DNA of 13,694 bases from an uncultured Eubacteriales bacterium (GCA_900547645.1 URHP01000039.1:1-13694), one strand, 5' to 3'; positions 6,531 to 13,442 are shown, counted from the first letter of the stretch. A program made the numbers and translations. The notes: generated by a model not told the origin, from the letters alone.

Positions 6531-7412
6531 ATGAAAAAAGTTCTTATGGCAGTTACGGCTGTCGCACTTTCGGGATGTATGCTCTTTGCGTTTGCGGGCT
6601 GCGGCGCCGCTTCCAAGGCGAAGAACCTGAAGGGCGAAGAAGTGACGGAGGACGTCTGGGACGCTGCAATGGCTGCGTCCGCATATCAGACGTCGTCTGC
6701 GGACGTTCCGTACGAGACGGTAGCGGCTGCGCCCGAGACGGCGGAAGCGCCCAACTATCAGGTAGAGTACGAGATGATCGAGAAGGGCGAATTCGCTTCC
6801 GAGGGCGGTACGATCAGATCGGTCACGATCGATGCTTCCGAGGCAAAGATCGATATGTCGGCAAGCGTCACGGTCACGGTGGCAGACAACGCCATGCATC
6901 TTTCCATGAAATACAATTTCAAGATCGAAGGTTCGGAAAATCTGCTGAGCGCAATGCAGATCCCCGAAGGCATGAACGGCAGCGGGGAAGCGGAACTGTA
7001 CGTCTCCTTTGCCGACGGCATGACGGTGATCGTAAAGGATGCGGACGGCAATTGGGTGAAGGCGTCCCTTGAAAGCAGTTCGCTTGCCGCGGCGGTACAG
7101 TTGCTGGCGGGGACCGTCATGGGACTGATCGATCAGAGCGGGCTTGTGGGCGCGTTTGCAGATTATCAGTACAGTGCGGAAGATAAGGGCTACACGCTCA
7201 TCGACGCCGATGTCTCCGGCAGCCTTGGCGAAAGCTCTTTAAGCGCGGGAGCAAACACCGTTCTGAAGATCAAGGATAACCGCCTTGCGGCGATCTATTC
7301 CTATGAAGAGATGAACGTGGACATGCTCGGCATCACGTCTTCGGGCACTTCGGAAAGCGGAGTTGTGTATACTTACGGCGGACAGAGCGTTACGCTTCCC
7401 ACCGTGGCGTAA
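6531..7412 (+). CDS. secreted lipoprotein of unknown function, 293 aa
   Basis: The N-terminus is a lipoprotein signal (MKKVLMAVTAVALSGCMLFAFAGCG). The most likely lipidated residue is Cys24 (FAGC, a slightly unusual lipobox with Phe at -3), followed by the usual flexible GAASKAK. An earlier LSGC (Cys16) lies inside the hydrophobic core. The mature protein is acidic, Ala/Ser/Gly/Val-rich and predicted mostly beta (alternating stretches such as SVTVTVADNAMHLSMKYNFKI and AELYVSFADGMTVIVKDADGNW). This recalls lipoproteins with a LolA/LppX-like open-barrel fold, but I cannot assign a family. The ATG at 6531 has an AGGGAGGGG site directly upstream (6519-6526). It has its own promoter and terminator, so it is monocistronic. 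It would be anchored to the outer face of the membrane. Confidence 0.85.
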   Translation: MKKVLMAVTAVALSGCMLFAFAGCGAASKAKNLKGEEVTEDVWDAAMAASAYQTSSADVPYETVAAAPETAEAPNYQVEYEMIEKGEFASEGGTIRSVTIDASEAKIDMSASVTVTVADNAMHLSMKYNFKIEGSENLLSAMQIPEGMNGSGEAELYVSFADGMTVIVKDADGNWVKASLESSSLAAAVQLLAGTVMGLIDQSGLVGAFADYQYSAEDKGYTLIDADVSGSLGESSLSAGANTVLKIKDNRLAAIYSYEEMNVDMLGITSSGTSESGVVYTYGGQSVTLPTVA

Positions 7413-7427
7413 ACAATCGGAAAAGAG

Positions 7428-7456
7428 GGCGCTCCCTGCGGGGAGCGCCTTTTTTT
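7428..7456 (+). terminator. strong terminator after the lipoprotein gene
   Basis: GGCGCTCCC (7428-7436) pairs with GGGAGCGCC (7441-7449) across TGCG and is followed by seven T (7450-7456). Confidence 0.93.
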
Positions 7457-7487
7457 CATGCCAAAAATTTGCGGCGGCATGCAGATT

Positions 7488-7540
7488 TTACAACTTCGTT
7501 ACAACTTTGTGGGGAATTTTTTACAACTTTGTGCTATAAT
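7488..7540 (+). promoter_or_regulatory. repeated promoter module, copy A (three TTACAA sites plus extended -10)
   Basis: TTACAACTTCGT at 7488, TTACAACTTTGT at 7499 and TTACAACTTTGT at 7521 are direct repeats 11 and 22 bp apart, one and two helical turns. TGCTATAAT (TATAAT 7535-7540) is an extended -10, and no good -35 lies 17 bp before it. The reverse strand reads TGTAAC-N5-TGTAAA, matching the WalR/YycF box TGTWAH-N5-TGTWAH; PhoP-type boxes share the 11-bp period. This points to an OmpR-family regulator. The start would be near 7547. Confidence 0.7.
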
Positions 7541-7546
7541 CCGGTT

Positions 7547-7652
7547 GTAAGGCACGGAAAGTAAGCCCATCCATGCGCCGCAAACCCATCCGCAAACGGC
7601 GCATCTCTCCCAACCCCCGCAGGAACTTCTTCTGCGGGTTTTTTGTTTTTTT
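7547..7652 (+). ncRNA. putative small RNA A (about 100 nt)
   Basis: A short transcription unit: promoter copy A in front, then a hairpin ATGCGCCG (7573-7580) / CGGCGCAT (7597-7604). Next comes an unpaired CU-rich linker (CTCTCCCAACC, 7605-7615). It closes with an intrinsic terminator, CCCGCAG (7616-7622) / CTGCGGG (7632-7638), then T6-G-T7. There is no reading frame with a ribosome binding site. Hairpin, C-rich single strand and terminator are the usual build of Gram-positive trans-acting RNAs that pair with Shine-Dalgarno regions. ATCTCTCC (7603-7610) is complementary to GGAGAGAT at the tex ribosome binding site (10027-10034), though such anti-SD matches are easily fortuitous. It could instead be only a leader remnant. 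Antisense or trans role unproven. Confidence 0.5.
7616..7652 (+). terminator. terminator of small RNA A
   Basis: CCCGCAG (7616-7622) pairs with CTGCGGG (7632-7638). Six T, one G and seven T follow (7639-7652). It ends ten bases before the next copy of the promoter module. Confidence 0.88.
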
Positions 7653-7661
7653 CGGAATTTT

Positions 7662-7715
7662 TTACAACTTCGTTACAATTTTGTGGGAACTATATTACAA
7701 CTTTCCTGATATAAT
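7662..7715 (+). promoter_or_regulatory. repeated promoter module, copy B, driving the secreted-protein gene
   Basis: TTACAACTTCGT at 7662, TTACAATTTTGT at 7673 and TTACAACTTTCC at 7695 show the same 11- and 22-bp spacing as copy A. Extended -10 TGATATAAT has TATAAT at 7710-7715. The coding start at 7743 follows about 20 nt after the expected transcription start. Confidence 0.7.
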
Positions 7716-7742
7716 AAAGAAAATTGATAGGAGGGCAAGGGT

Positions 7743-8861
7743 ATGAAACACAGATGGTTATGTTTTGCTATGGGATTAACAATGGCACTTTCTGCGGGTG
7801 TGGGGGTGCGTACTCTTGTGTCTGCGAATGCTGAGACGCGTTGCGATTTGGAGGGGCAGATAGCGCGGAGGGGCGAATCGCAGCCGTTGGATGGTGCATT
7901 CTTGTCGGCGGTCGCGCAACAAGCGCAAAAAGTGACAGATAAAGATATGGCTCTTCAACTCATGGAGCGAAAAACGGCGCTTTCATTGGAATTGCAGAAT
8001 GCAGAAAATGAATCGGAGCGGTGTTCGCTGCAAGAGGAATCGGAAGAAATCGATTCTGTACTGACAAAGTTGAACGTACGATCGCTTGATCAAAATACTG
8101 TAAAGGGAATTTTTGGCGATAAACAAGCACAGATAGAAGCAGCTGCTGCGCCGACTCCCGGAATTCCCGAAGATACCGATACAGTAGATTGGCGTGGTTA
8201 TACATATTATCAAAATTATAAAGGAAAGCAATATCAATTATTCAATATACATGCATCTCCGACAGAAACAAATGGAAAACTATTCAACAATATAATAGGT
8301 GGCAGCCTAGTTGTTCAAAAAACATTTAAGGATCAATTCATAGATTTTTATGAAGGAAAAGCTGTTAATGCTTTTGCTGAAATGATAATTAGTTTGATTG
8401 ATAAAAATACTGGAAAGCAACTGTCAAGAATTGCGTCATGGATTCCTTGGGATTTGCTGAATTTTCAAGAAAGTGATATTGAGTTAAGTAAAGCTTCAGA
8501 GGCTTCTTTTAGTTATTTGCGTTGTAATACAAATATGGTTTATACTTTTGTATATAATGACAGGGTGGATGACTGGGATTTTGTTGTAACAACACATTAT
8601 ACAACAGTTGCTTCATCGACTTCATTTTATTTGACCGGAGAGGGTGGAAGATTTTATACAGAACATTTAGATAAGCAACTTTATATTCATTCGGATCATT
8701 ATGATGACGCGCGATATGCTATAGATATTATGGAGAGCAGGTATTATCCTACGAATGTGCCCGTTTTGTTCCATAGTACAGGCATTACGCAAAATCTGAG
8801 TGGTCGTGGGGTTTATCTTTCAATTCCATTTTTTCCTGAACCGTTGGACTTGACATTGTGA
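7743..8861 (+). CDS. secreted protein of unknown function, 372 aa
   Basis: A Sec signal peptide is clear (MKHRWLCFAMGLTMALSAGV ... VSANA, cleavage near residue 30). Residues about 50-125 are rich in Gln, Glu, Lys and Leu and probably form a coiled coil (LMERKTALSLELQNAENESERCSLQEE region). A Pro-rich linker (PTPGIPEDTDT) leads to a C-terminal domain of about 230 residues rich in Tyr, Phe, Asp and Asn. I do not recognise this domain; no catalytic motif or anchor is visible. AGGAGGG at 7729-7735, 7 nt before the ATG, fixes the start. From about 7960 to the stop the gene is strongly AT-rich, unlike its signal-peptide region and the flanking genes, as in recently acquired or fast-evolving surface proteins. 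It is driven by promoter copy B. The membrane-protein gene follows after 16 nt, so the two probably act together at the envelope. Confidence 0.85.
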   Translation: MKHRWLCFAMGLTMALSAGVGVRTLVSANAETRCDLEGQIARRGESQPLDGAFLSAVAQQAQKVTDKDMALQLMERKTALSLELQNAENESERCSLQEESEEIDSVLTKLNVRSLDQNTVKGIFGDKQAQIEAAAAPTPGIPEDTDTVDWRGYTYYQNYKGKQYQLFNIHASPTETNGKLFNNIIGGSLVVQKTFKDQFIDFYEGKAVNAFAEMIISLIDKNTGKQLSRIASWIPWDLLNFQESDIELSKASEASFSYLRCNTNMVYTFVYNDRVDDWDFVVTTHYTTVASSTSFYLTGEGGRFYTEHLDKQLYIHSDHYDDARYAIDIMESRYYPTNVPVLFHSTGITQNLSGRGVYLSIPFFPEPLDLTL

Positions 8862-8877
8862 AAGGGGGATTGCAATT

Positions 8878-9465
8878 ATGACAGTGATCGAACGCCATGA
8901 TTTCGGCCGTTCTCCCGGGGAGATCAAGGAGTTCATTTCGGGTGAAATCAAGTTCAATTGGCTGTGGCTTCGCGCGTGGTTCATGACGGGCTATACGGGT
9001 TGGCGCATAGGGCCGTTTTTCTGTGTGCGTTATTCGGACGATATGTTTCTCCGCCGTCTGTATCGGATGTATCTGTACGGGATCGTCGTCGGGAAAGAAC
9101 ACGCCCGCGTCTATACGTTCAAAAGCCTCCTTGCTCCGCTGCATTGGCTTTTGATCGGTTTTCTAATCGGGGCTTCCGTCGCTTACGATGCGTTTACCGC
9201 CATGCAGCTTGCGGGAGAGCTTGCGGCGGATGCCCGTCCGGTCTTGCTGGCGGTCTGTTACGGATTGCTCGCAGTCCCTGCTTTATACCTGGTCTGGCTT
9301 CTGTGGAACGCCGTCTTTTATTTTTTGTTCGGCTGCCGCGTCTGTTCGGAGGAGCTTGACTATTTTTTAGAGCGCATTCACGGGTTTGAAGAGGAAGCTG
9401 CCGAAGGCGCGGGAAACCGCACAGGCGTACTGTCCGACGAAGCGAAGCGACCGCCCGAGAAGTGA
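8878..9465 (+). CDS. membrane protein of unknown function, two predicted helices, 195 aa
   Basis: The first ~80 residues are soluble but rich in Trp, Tyr, Arg and Phe (FNWLWLRAWFMTGYTGWRIG, CVRYSDDMFLRRLYRMYLYG). Two hydrophobic segments follow, about residues 83-106 (APLHWLLIGFLIGASVAY) and 121-152 (VLLAVCYGLLAVPALYLVWL). The tail is acidic, then loosely structured (EEEAAEGAG ... RPPEK). No domain is recognised. AAAGGGGG at 8861-8868 lies 9 nt before the ATG. It follows the secreted-protein gene by 16 nt, most likely in one transcript from promoter copy B. Composition returns here to the GC-rich norm of the window, so the AT-rich tract ends at the gene boundary. A role in handling, exporting or sensing the secreted neighbour is a guess from position. 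Confidence 0.8.
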   Translation: MTVIERHDFGRSPGEIKEFISGEIKFNWLWLRAWFMTGYTGWRIGPFFCVRYSDDMFLRRLYRMYLYGIVVGKEHARVYTFKSLLAPLHWLLIGFLIGASVAYDAFTAMQLAGELAADARPVLLAVCYGLLAVPALYLVWLLWNAVFYFLFGCRVCSEELDYFLERIHGFEEEAAEGAGNRTGVLSDEAKRPPEK

Positions 9466-9502
9466 AAAAATAGACTTGATCGGTATAACGGGGTGATCGG
9501 AC

Positions 9503-9574
9503 ATGAACCCACCGCTGTATGGACTTTTTCTGATCGCATTGTCCGGGGCGGACGGCGGTACGGAAAAATCATAG
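9503..9574 (+). CDS. possible 23-residue small protein
   Basis: ATG at 9503, TAG at 9572-9574, with GGGGTG about 8 nt upstream as a fair ribosome binding site. The peptide begins MNPPLYGLFLIALSG, hydrophobic enough to touch a membrane, and ends polar (ADGGTEKS). It could be the tail of the upstream operon or chance; no homology can be judged at this length. Confidence 0.25.
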   Translation: MNPPLYGLFLIALSGADGGTEKS

Positions 9575-9587
9575 ACATTCGGAAATT

Positions 9588-9640
9588 TTACAACTTCGTT
9601 ACAATTTTGTGGGGAATTTTTTACATATGTATGGTATGAT
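9588..9640 (+). promoter_or_regulatory. repeated promoter module, copy C
   Basis: TTACAACTTCGT at 9588, TTACAATTTTGT at 9599 and the degenerate TTACATATGTAT at 9621 keep the 11- and 22-bp spacing. The intervening GTGGGGAATTTT matches copy A. Extended -10 TGGTATGAT has TATGAT at 9635-9640, 14 nt after the third site as in copy A. The start is expected near 9647. Confidence 0.68.
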
Positions 9641-9646
9641 CAAGGT

Positions 9647-9787
9647 ACAACAGCGGACAAAGATGCGGAGCGACTGCCGCAAGACGGCAAAGACGGCAGA
9701 CGCTTTCGGCGCGCAAACGGGGGAAAACTTGTAAGCGCAGGTCTTATCCTTCCCGCGGAAGTTTCAGCTTCCGCGGGGTTTTGTTTT
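9647..9787 (+). ncRNA. putative small RNA C (about 140 nt)
   Basis: The second short unit built like small RNA A: promoter copy C, a structured middle and an intrinsic terminator. The middle holds CTGCCG (9674-9679) and CGGCAG (9694-9699), able to pair, around a tandem AAGACGGCA repeat that offers an alternative inner hairpin. A CU-rich stretch (TTATCCTTCCC) runs into the terminator arm. The terminator resembles that of small RNA A in sequence (CCCGC-GGAA ... CTTC-GCGGG, then a GT-interrupted T-tract), so the two may be paralogues. A 23-codon frame (9663-9734) is present but has no good ribosome binding site, so a peptide-coding role is less likely than an RNA role. No downstream gene shares the transcript, because the terminator lies ahead of the tex promoter. 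Confidence 0.5.
9752..9787 (+). terminator. terminator of small RNA C
   Basis: CCCGCGGAAG (9752-9761) pairs perfectly with CTTCCGCGGG (9768-9777) around TTTCAG. GTTTTGTTTT follows (9778-9787). Confidence 0.88.
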
Positions 9788-9960
9788 GCGGCGGTCTGCG
9801 CTCTCGGGTGACGCCCGATACCCCATGCGCCCCGCAGACGACGTGGCGGGGGATCCATGAGCTCCGCGGCGCTTCGTGCGCAATGGCAAAGTCCGCGCCG
9901 GGCGCCTTGGCAGTGCAGGGCGGGCGCATGAAAAAATGCCCGTGTTTTTTGGAAAAAAGC
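9788..9960. other. GC-rich intergenic spacer, nothing recognised
   Basis: Several short frames cross this stretch on both strands, but none has a ribosome binding site or recognisable product. No clear hairpin-plus-T-tract or promoter is visible until the tex promoter. Confidence 0.4.
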
Positions 9961-9961
9961 A

Positions 9962-9990
9962 TTGTGTTTCGTGCGCGGACATGATATAAT
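9962..9990 (+). promoter_or_regulatory. promoter of tex
   Basis: TTGTGT at 9962-9967, a 17-nt spacer and extended -10 TGATATAAT (TATAAT 9985-9990). Transcription would start near 9997, about 40 nt before the start codon. Confidence 0.78.
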
Positions 9991-10037
9991 GTCGGAGTGT
10001 TGTTTCACGGGATCAACAGGCAAAAAGGAGAGATTTG

Positions 10038-12236
10038 ATGCAGACGATCACCGAAATTCTGGCAGAAGAGCTCGGGCAGCGGAAGGATTACGTCGAGAAC
10101 GTCGTCACCCTTCTGGACGAGGGGAACACCGTTCCCTTTATTGCGCGGTACCGCAAGGAGATGCACGGCGCGATGGACGATCAGACCATCCGCAACCTTG
10201 CCGACCGCCTTGCGTATCTTCGCAATCTCGAAACGCGGCGGCAGGAAGTCAAGACTTCCATTGAAAACCAGGGCAAGCTCACGGAAGAGCTTTCCGCCGC
10301 CATCGACGAGGCGAAGACGCTCGCCGAGGTCGAGGACATCTACCGCCCCTACAAGCAGAAGCGGCGCACGCGTGCGACGATCGCGCGCGAAAAGGGGCTT
10401 GCCCCGCTTGCCGAACTTCTGTACGCGCAGCAGCCCGACTGCCCCGCGCCCGAGGAGGCGGCAAAGGACTATGTGGACGAGGAAAAGGGCGTCGCCACGC
10501 CCGAAGAGGCGCTCGCGGGCGCGTCCGACATTATTGCGGAGACGATCTCCGACGATGCGGACGTCAGAAAGGATCTGCGCGCCCTCTATAACGAGTGGGC
10601 GGACGTGGTCTCCGTCGCGGCGGAAAAGAATCCTGCCGATACCGTCTACCGCAATTATTACGCATTCACCGCGCCCGTCAATCAGATCCAGGGACACCAG
10701 GTGCTTGCGGTCAACCGCGGCGAAAAGGAGGGCGTCCTGAAGGTGAGCGTCGTTCTCAGCCGCGACGCCGCGCTTGCGGGCGTGTACCGCCGCGTCATCA
10801 AAAAGAAGTGTGCGTCCACCGCGTTTGTGGAAAATGCGGCGGCGGATGCGTACGACCGTCTCATCGCGCCCTCCATGGAGCGTGAGATCCGCGCTTCGCT
10901 CACCGAGACGGCGAGCGAGGGCGCCATCGGGCAGTTTGCGCTCAACTTAAAGCCCCTGCTCATGCAGCCTCCCGTTAAGGGCTTTGTCACGATGGGGCTG
11001 GATCCCGGCTATCGCATGGGGTGCAAGGTCGCCGTTGTGGACGGCACGGGCAAGGTGCTCGCCACCACCGTCGTCTATCCCACGCACGGGGAGAAGCAGA
11101 AGCGCGACTGCATCGACAAGCTCACCGCGCTCATCAAAAAGCATGCCGTCAAACACATCGCCATCGGGAACGGTACGGCGAGCCGTGAGACGGAGGCGAT
11201 GACCGTTGAAATGATCTCCGAACTCGGCAGGGGCGCGGGCGTCTCGTATGCCATCGTCAACGAAGCGGGCGCGTCGGTGTATTCCGCGTCTCCTCTGGCG
11301 GCGGCGGAGTTCCCCGATTTCGACGTCAACCTGCGCAGTGCCGTCTCCATCGCAAGGAGGCTGCAGGATCCGCTTGCCGAACTCGTCAAGATCGATCCCA
11401 AGTCTATCGGCGTGGGGCAGTATCAGCACGACATGCCCGAAAAGCGGCTTACCGAGGCGCTGGACGGCGTCGTCGAGGACTGCGTGAATGCGGTCGGCGT
11501 CGATCTGAACACGGCTTCCGCGCCTCTTCTGGCGCGCGTATCGGGACTGAACGCGGGCACGGCGGCGAATGTCGTGAAATACCGCGAAGAGAACGGCTCG
11601 TTCCGCTCGCGCAAACAGCTTCTGAAGGTACCCAAGCTGGGGGCGAAGGCGTTTGAACAGTGCGCGGGCTTTTTGCGCGTGCCGGAGAGCGACGAGATCC
11701 TGGACAACACCGCCGTCCACCCCGAAAGTTACGGGGCGGCGGAAAAACTGCTGGAGCTGTGCAACTATACGGAGGAAGACGTGCGCCGCGGGAACCTCTC
11801 CGAGCTGAAGAGCCGCATTAAAGCGTACGGCGAAGAAAAGATGGCGGCGGCGTGCGGCGTAGGCGTTCCCACGCTGCGGGACGTCGTGTCCGAGCTGTTG
11901 AAACCGGGGCGCGATCCCCGCGACGAACTTCCCGCGCCCATCCTGCGCACGGACGTTCTGGAGATCAAGGACTTAAAACCCGGCATGGAGCTGAAGGGCA
12001 CGGTGCACAACGTCATCGATTTCGGCGCGTTCGTGGACATCGGCGTGCATCAGGACGGGCTTGTGCATATTTCGCAGATCTGCGACCGTTTTATCCGTCA
12101 CCCGTCCGAGGTGCTTTCGGTGGGCGACGTGGTCACCGTCTGGGTGAAGGACGTGGACGAGGCGAAAAAGCGCATCTCTCTCACGATGAAAAAACCCAAA
12201 CAGCGTCCCGCCTCTTCGGGAAATAAAAATATCTGA
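10038..12236 (+). CDS. tex: Tex-family RNA-binding transcription accessory protein, 732 aa
   Basis: Tex is a conserved cytosolic nucleic-acid-binding protein related to eukaryotic Spt6, linked to transcription and RNA handling. All its domains are visible in order. First, an N-terminal helical region opens QTITEILAEELGQRKDYVENVVTLLDEGNTVPFIARYRKE. A YqgF/RNase H-like domain begins at about residue 313 (VTMGLDPGYRMGCKVAVVDG). Tandem helix-hairpin-helix motifs lie at about 487-560 (VDLNTASAPLLARVSGLN ... VVKYREENGSFRSRKQLLKV). The C-terminal S1 domain is at about 645-718 (MELKGTVHNVIDFGAFVDIGV, GLVHISQI). Length fits Gram-positive Tex (about 720). The ATG at 10038 follows AAGGAGAG with 7-nt spacing; the TTG at 10035 is in frame but less likely. 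It is flanked by its own promoter and a terminator-like hairpin. Confidence 0.96.
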   Translation: MQTITEILAEELGQRKDYVENVVTLLDEGNTVPFIARYRKEMHGAMDDQTIRNLADRLAYLRNLETRRQEVKTSIENQGKLTEELSAAIDEAKTLAEVEDIYRPYKQKRRTRATIAREKGLAPLAELLYAQQPDCPAPEEAAKDYVDEEKGVATPEEALAGASDIIAETISDDADVRKDLRALYNEWADVVSVAAEKNPADTVYRNYYAFTAPVNQIQGHQVLAVNRGEKEGVLKVSVVLSRDAALAGVYRRVIKKKCASTAFVENAAADAYDRLIAPSMEREIRASLTETASEGAIGQFALNLKPLLMQPPVKGFVTMGLDPGYRMGCKVAVVDGTGKVLATTVVYPTHGEKQKRDCIDKLTALIKKHAVKHIAIGNGTASRETEAMTVEMISELGRGAGVSYAIVNEAGASVYSASPLAAAEFPDFDVNLRSAVSIARRLQDPLAELVKIDPKSIGVGQYQHDMPEKRLTEALDGVVEDCVNAVGVDLNTASAPLLARVSGLNAGTAANVVKYREENGSFRSRKQLLKVPKLGAKAFEQCAGFLRVPESDEILDNTAVHPESYGAAEKLLELCNYTEEDVRRGNLSELKSRIKAYGEEKMAAACGVGVPTLRDVVSELLKPGRDPRDELPAPILRTDVLEIKDLKPGMELKGTVHNVIDFGAFVDIGVHQDGLVHISQICDRFIRHPSEVLSVGDVVTVWVKDVDEAKKRISLTMKKPKQRPASSGNKNI

Positions 12237-12266
12237 GGTTCCGTTCGGAACGCGTGCAAAAGCAAG

Positions 12267-12293
12267 GACAGCGGCGGTCATGCCGCTGTCTTT
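12267..12293 (+). terminator. probable terminator after tex
   Basis: GACAGCGGC (12267-12275) pairs with GCCGCTGTC (12282-12290) around GGTCAT, and TTTCC follows. The stem is strong but the T-tract is short. Confidence 0.6.
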
Positions 12294-12393
12294 CCGTTCG
12301 GGGGCGTTTGTGTTCCGCAGGCGACGTCGAGGAGAATTCCTTGCTTTCCCCGCACGCGTCAATCATTCCCAAAGGAACGGACCAAACAGACGG

Positions 12394-12422
12394 TTGACAG
12401 CGCGCGCGGTTTTGCGTATAAT
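12394..12422 (+). promoter_or_regulatory. consensus promoter of the cysteine synthase gene
   Basis: Perfect TTGACA (12394-12399), a 17-nt spacer and perfect TATAAT (12417-12422). The start would be near 12429, leaving only ~20 nt of leader, too short for a T-box or other riboswitch. Any control is therefore by a DNA-binding regulator or absent. Confidence 0.92.
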
Positions 12423-12448
12423 GCAGAAAACGGACGGAGGGACACGGT

Positions 12449-13372
12449 ATGCCGTATTTTCAGAGTATTTCGGACATGGTGGGGGGGACGCCCCTTCTCG
12501 AGCTGCGCAGATTCTGCGCGGCGCGCAAACTCGGGGGGCGCATTTTTGCCAAGTTGGAAAAGAATAATCCCGCGGGCTCTTCCAAGGACCGCGTGGCAAA
12601 GTACATGATCGCGGCAGCGGAGCGGGAGGGCAAACTTGCTCCCGGCGGGATCATCGTGGAACCCACTTCGGGAAACACGGGCATCGGGCTTGCGGCGATC
12701 GCGCGGGCAAAGGGCTACCGCGTGGTGCTGACCATGCCCTCCACCATGAGCGCAGAGCGCAGAAAGCTGCTGGAAGCGTACGGCGCGGAGGTGGTGCTCA
12801 CGGACGGCGCAAAGGGCATGGCGGGCGCGATCGAGGAAGCGGACCGTCTCGCCGCGCAGCTTGGCGCCTTTGTGCCGGGGCAGTTTACCAATCCCGCCAA
12901 TCCGCTCGCCCACTATGAGACGACGGGACCGGAGATCGACCGCGCGCTCGGCGGACGCGTGGATGCATTTGTCGCAGCCGTCGGGACGGGCGGAACGCTC
13001 ACGGGCGCGGGCAGGTTTCTGAAGGAGCGCCATCCCGGCGTGCATATCGCCGCCGTCGAGCCGGCGTCTTCGCCCGTCCTTTCGGGCGGCAAGGCGGGGC
13101 CGCATGGCATTCAGGGCATCGGCGCGGGGTTTGTGCCGAAGATCCTCGATCCCTCTCTCTATCGCGAGGTGATCGCCGTATCGGATGAGGACGCGTTTGC
13201 CTTTGCGCGCGAGGTCGGACGGGCGGAGGGGACGCTCGTGGGGATCTCGTCGGGCGCGGCGCTGTGCGCCGCGGCGCAGATCGCCGCCAGGGAAGCGTTT
13301 GCGGGAAAAAATATCGTCGTCGTCTTTCCGGACGGCGCGGACCGCTATCTCTCCACCCGCTTGTTCGGCTGA
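12449..13372 (+). CDS. cysK: cysteine synthase (O-acetylserine sulfhydrylase), 307 aa
   Basis: A PLP-dependent beta-replacement enzyme that makes cysteine from O-acetylserine and sulfide in the cytosol. The PLP lysine is Lys46 in NPAGSSKDRVAKYM. PTSGNTGIGLA (residues 72-82) is the substrate loop. GTGGTLTGAGRFLKE (from about residue 179) is the phosphate-binding loop. GISSGAA supplies the ring-nitrogen serine region, and the chain ends in the typical PDGADRYLST. Length 307 fits CysK (about 305-320). The ATG at 12449 has GGAGGG at 12436-12441. The PLP-loop sequence NNPAGSSKDR differs from the commoner FNPGGSVKDR, and no serine acetyltransferase is adjacent. Related activities such as cystathionine beta-synthase cannot be excluded from sequence alone. 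It is a single-gene unit. Confidence 0.93.
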   Translation: MPYFQSISDMVGGTPLLELRRFCAARKLGGRIFAKLEKNNPAGSSKDRVAKYMIAAAEREGKLAPGGIIVEPTSGNTGIGLAAIARAKGYRVVLTMPSTMSAERRKLLEAYGAEVVLTDGAKGMAGAIEEADRLAAQLGAFVPGQFTNPANPLAHYETTGPEIDRALGGRVDAFVAAVGTGGTLTGAGRFLKERHPGVHIAAVEPASSPVLSGGKAGPHGIQGIGAGFVPKILDPSLYREVIAVSDEDAFAFAREVGRAEGTLVGISSGAALCAAAQIAAREAFAGKNIVVVFPDGADRYLSTRLFG

Positions 13373-13410
13373 AGGCGGGCGTCGCCGTGTGCCGCCGGAT
13401 TTTTTCATCG

Positions 13411-13442
13411 CGTATCCGGCGCAACGGATACGGCGCCTTTTG
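13411..13442 (+). terminator. probable terminator after cysK
   Basis: CGTATCCG (13411-13418) pairs with CGGATACG (13425-13432) around GCGCAA. An alternative stem is GGCGC (13418-13422) with GCGCC (13433-13437), which is directly followed by TTTT. Confidence 0.55.

Noticed and set aside
7573..7746. 57-codon frame running through small RNA A into the secreted gene's start (overlap ATGA)
   Set aside because: It reads through a strong terminator and a whole promoter module, has no ribosome binding site, and gives an Arg-rich then Phe-rich product.
7488..9640. The three TTACAA modules as a CRISPR or insertion-sequence end
   Set aside because: Only three copies at irregular distance, with no spacers of even length, no transposase and no target duplication. 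Each copy sits precisely upstream of a -10 element.
9663..9734. 23-codon frame inside small RNA C
   Set aside because: No good ribosome binding site, and the sequence is better explained by its paired hairpin arms and tandem AAGACGGCA repeat.
9744..9962. 72-codon minus-strand frame containing a stretch slightly like a methylguanine-methyltransferase active-site region (IPRHVV, GAHG)
   Set aside because: The key Pro-Cys-His is missing, the match is only a few residues, the frame runs into the small RNA terminator, and it has no ribosome binding site. A decayed remnant cannot be excluded.
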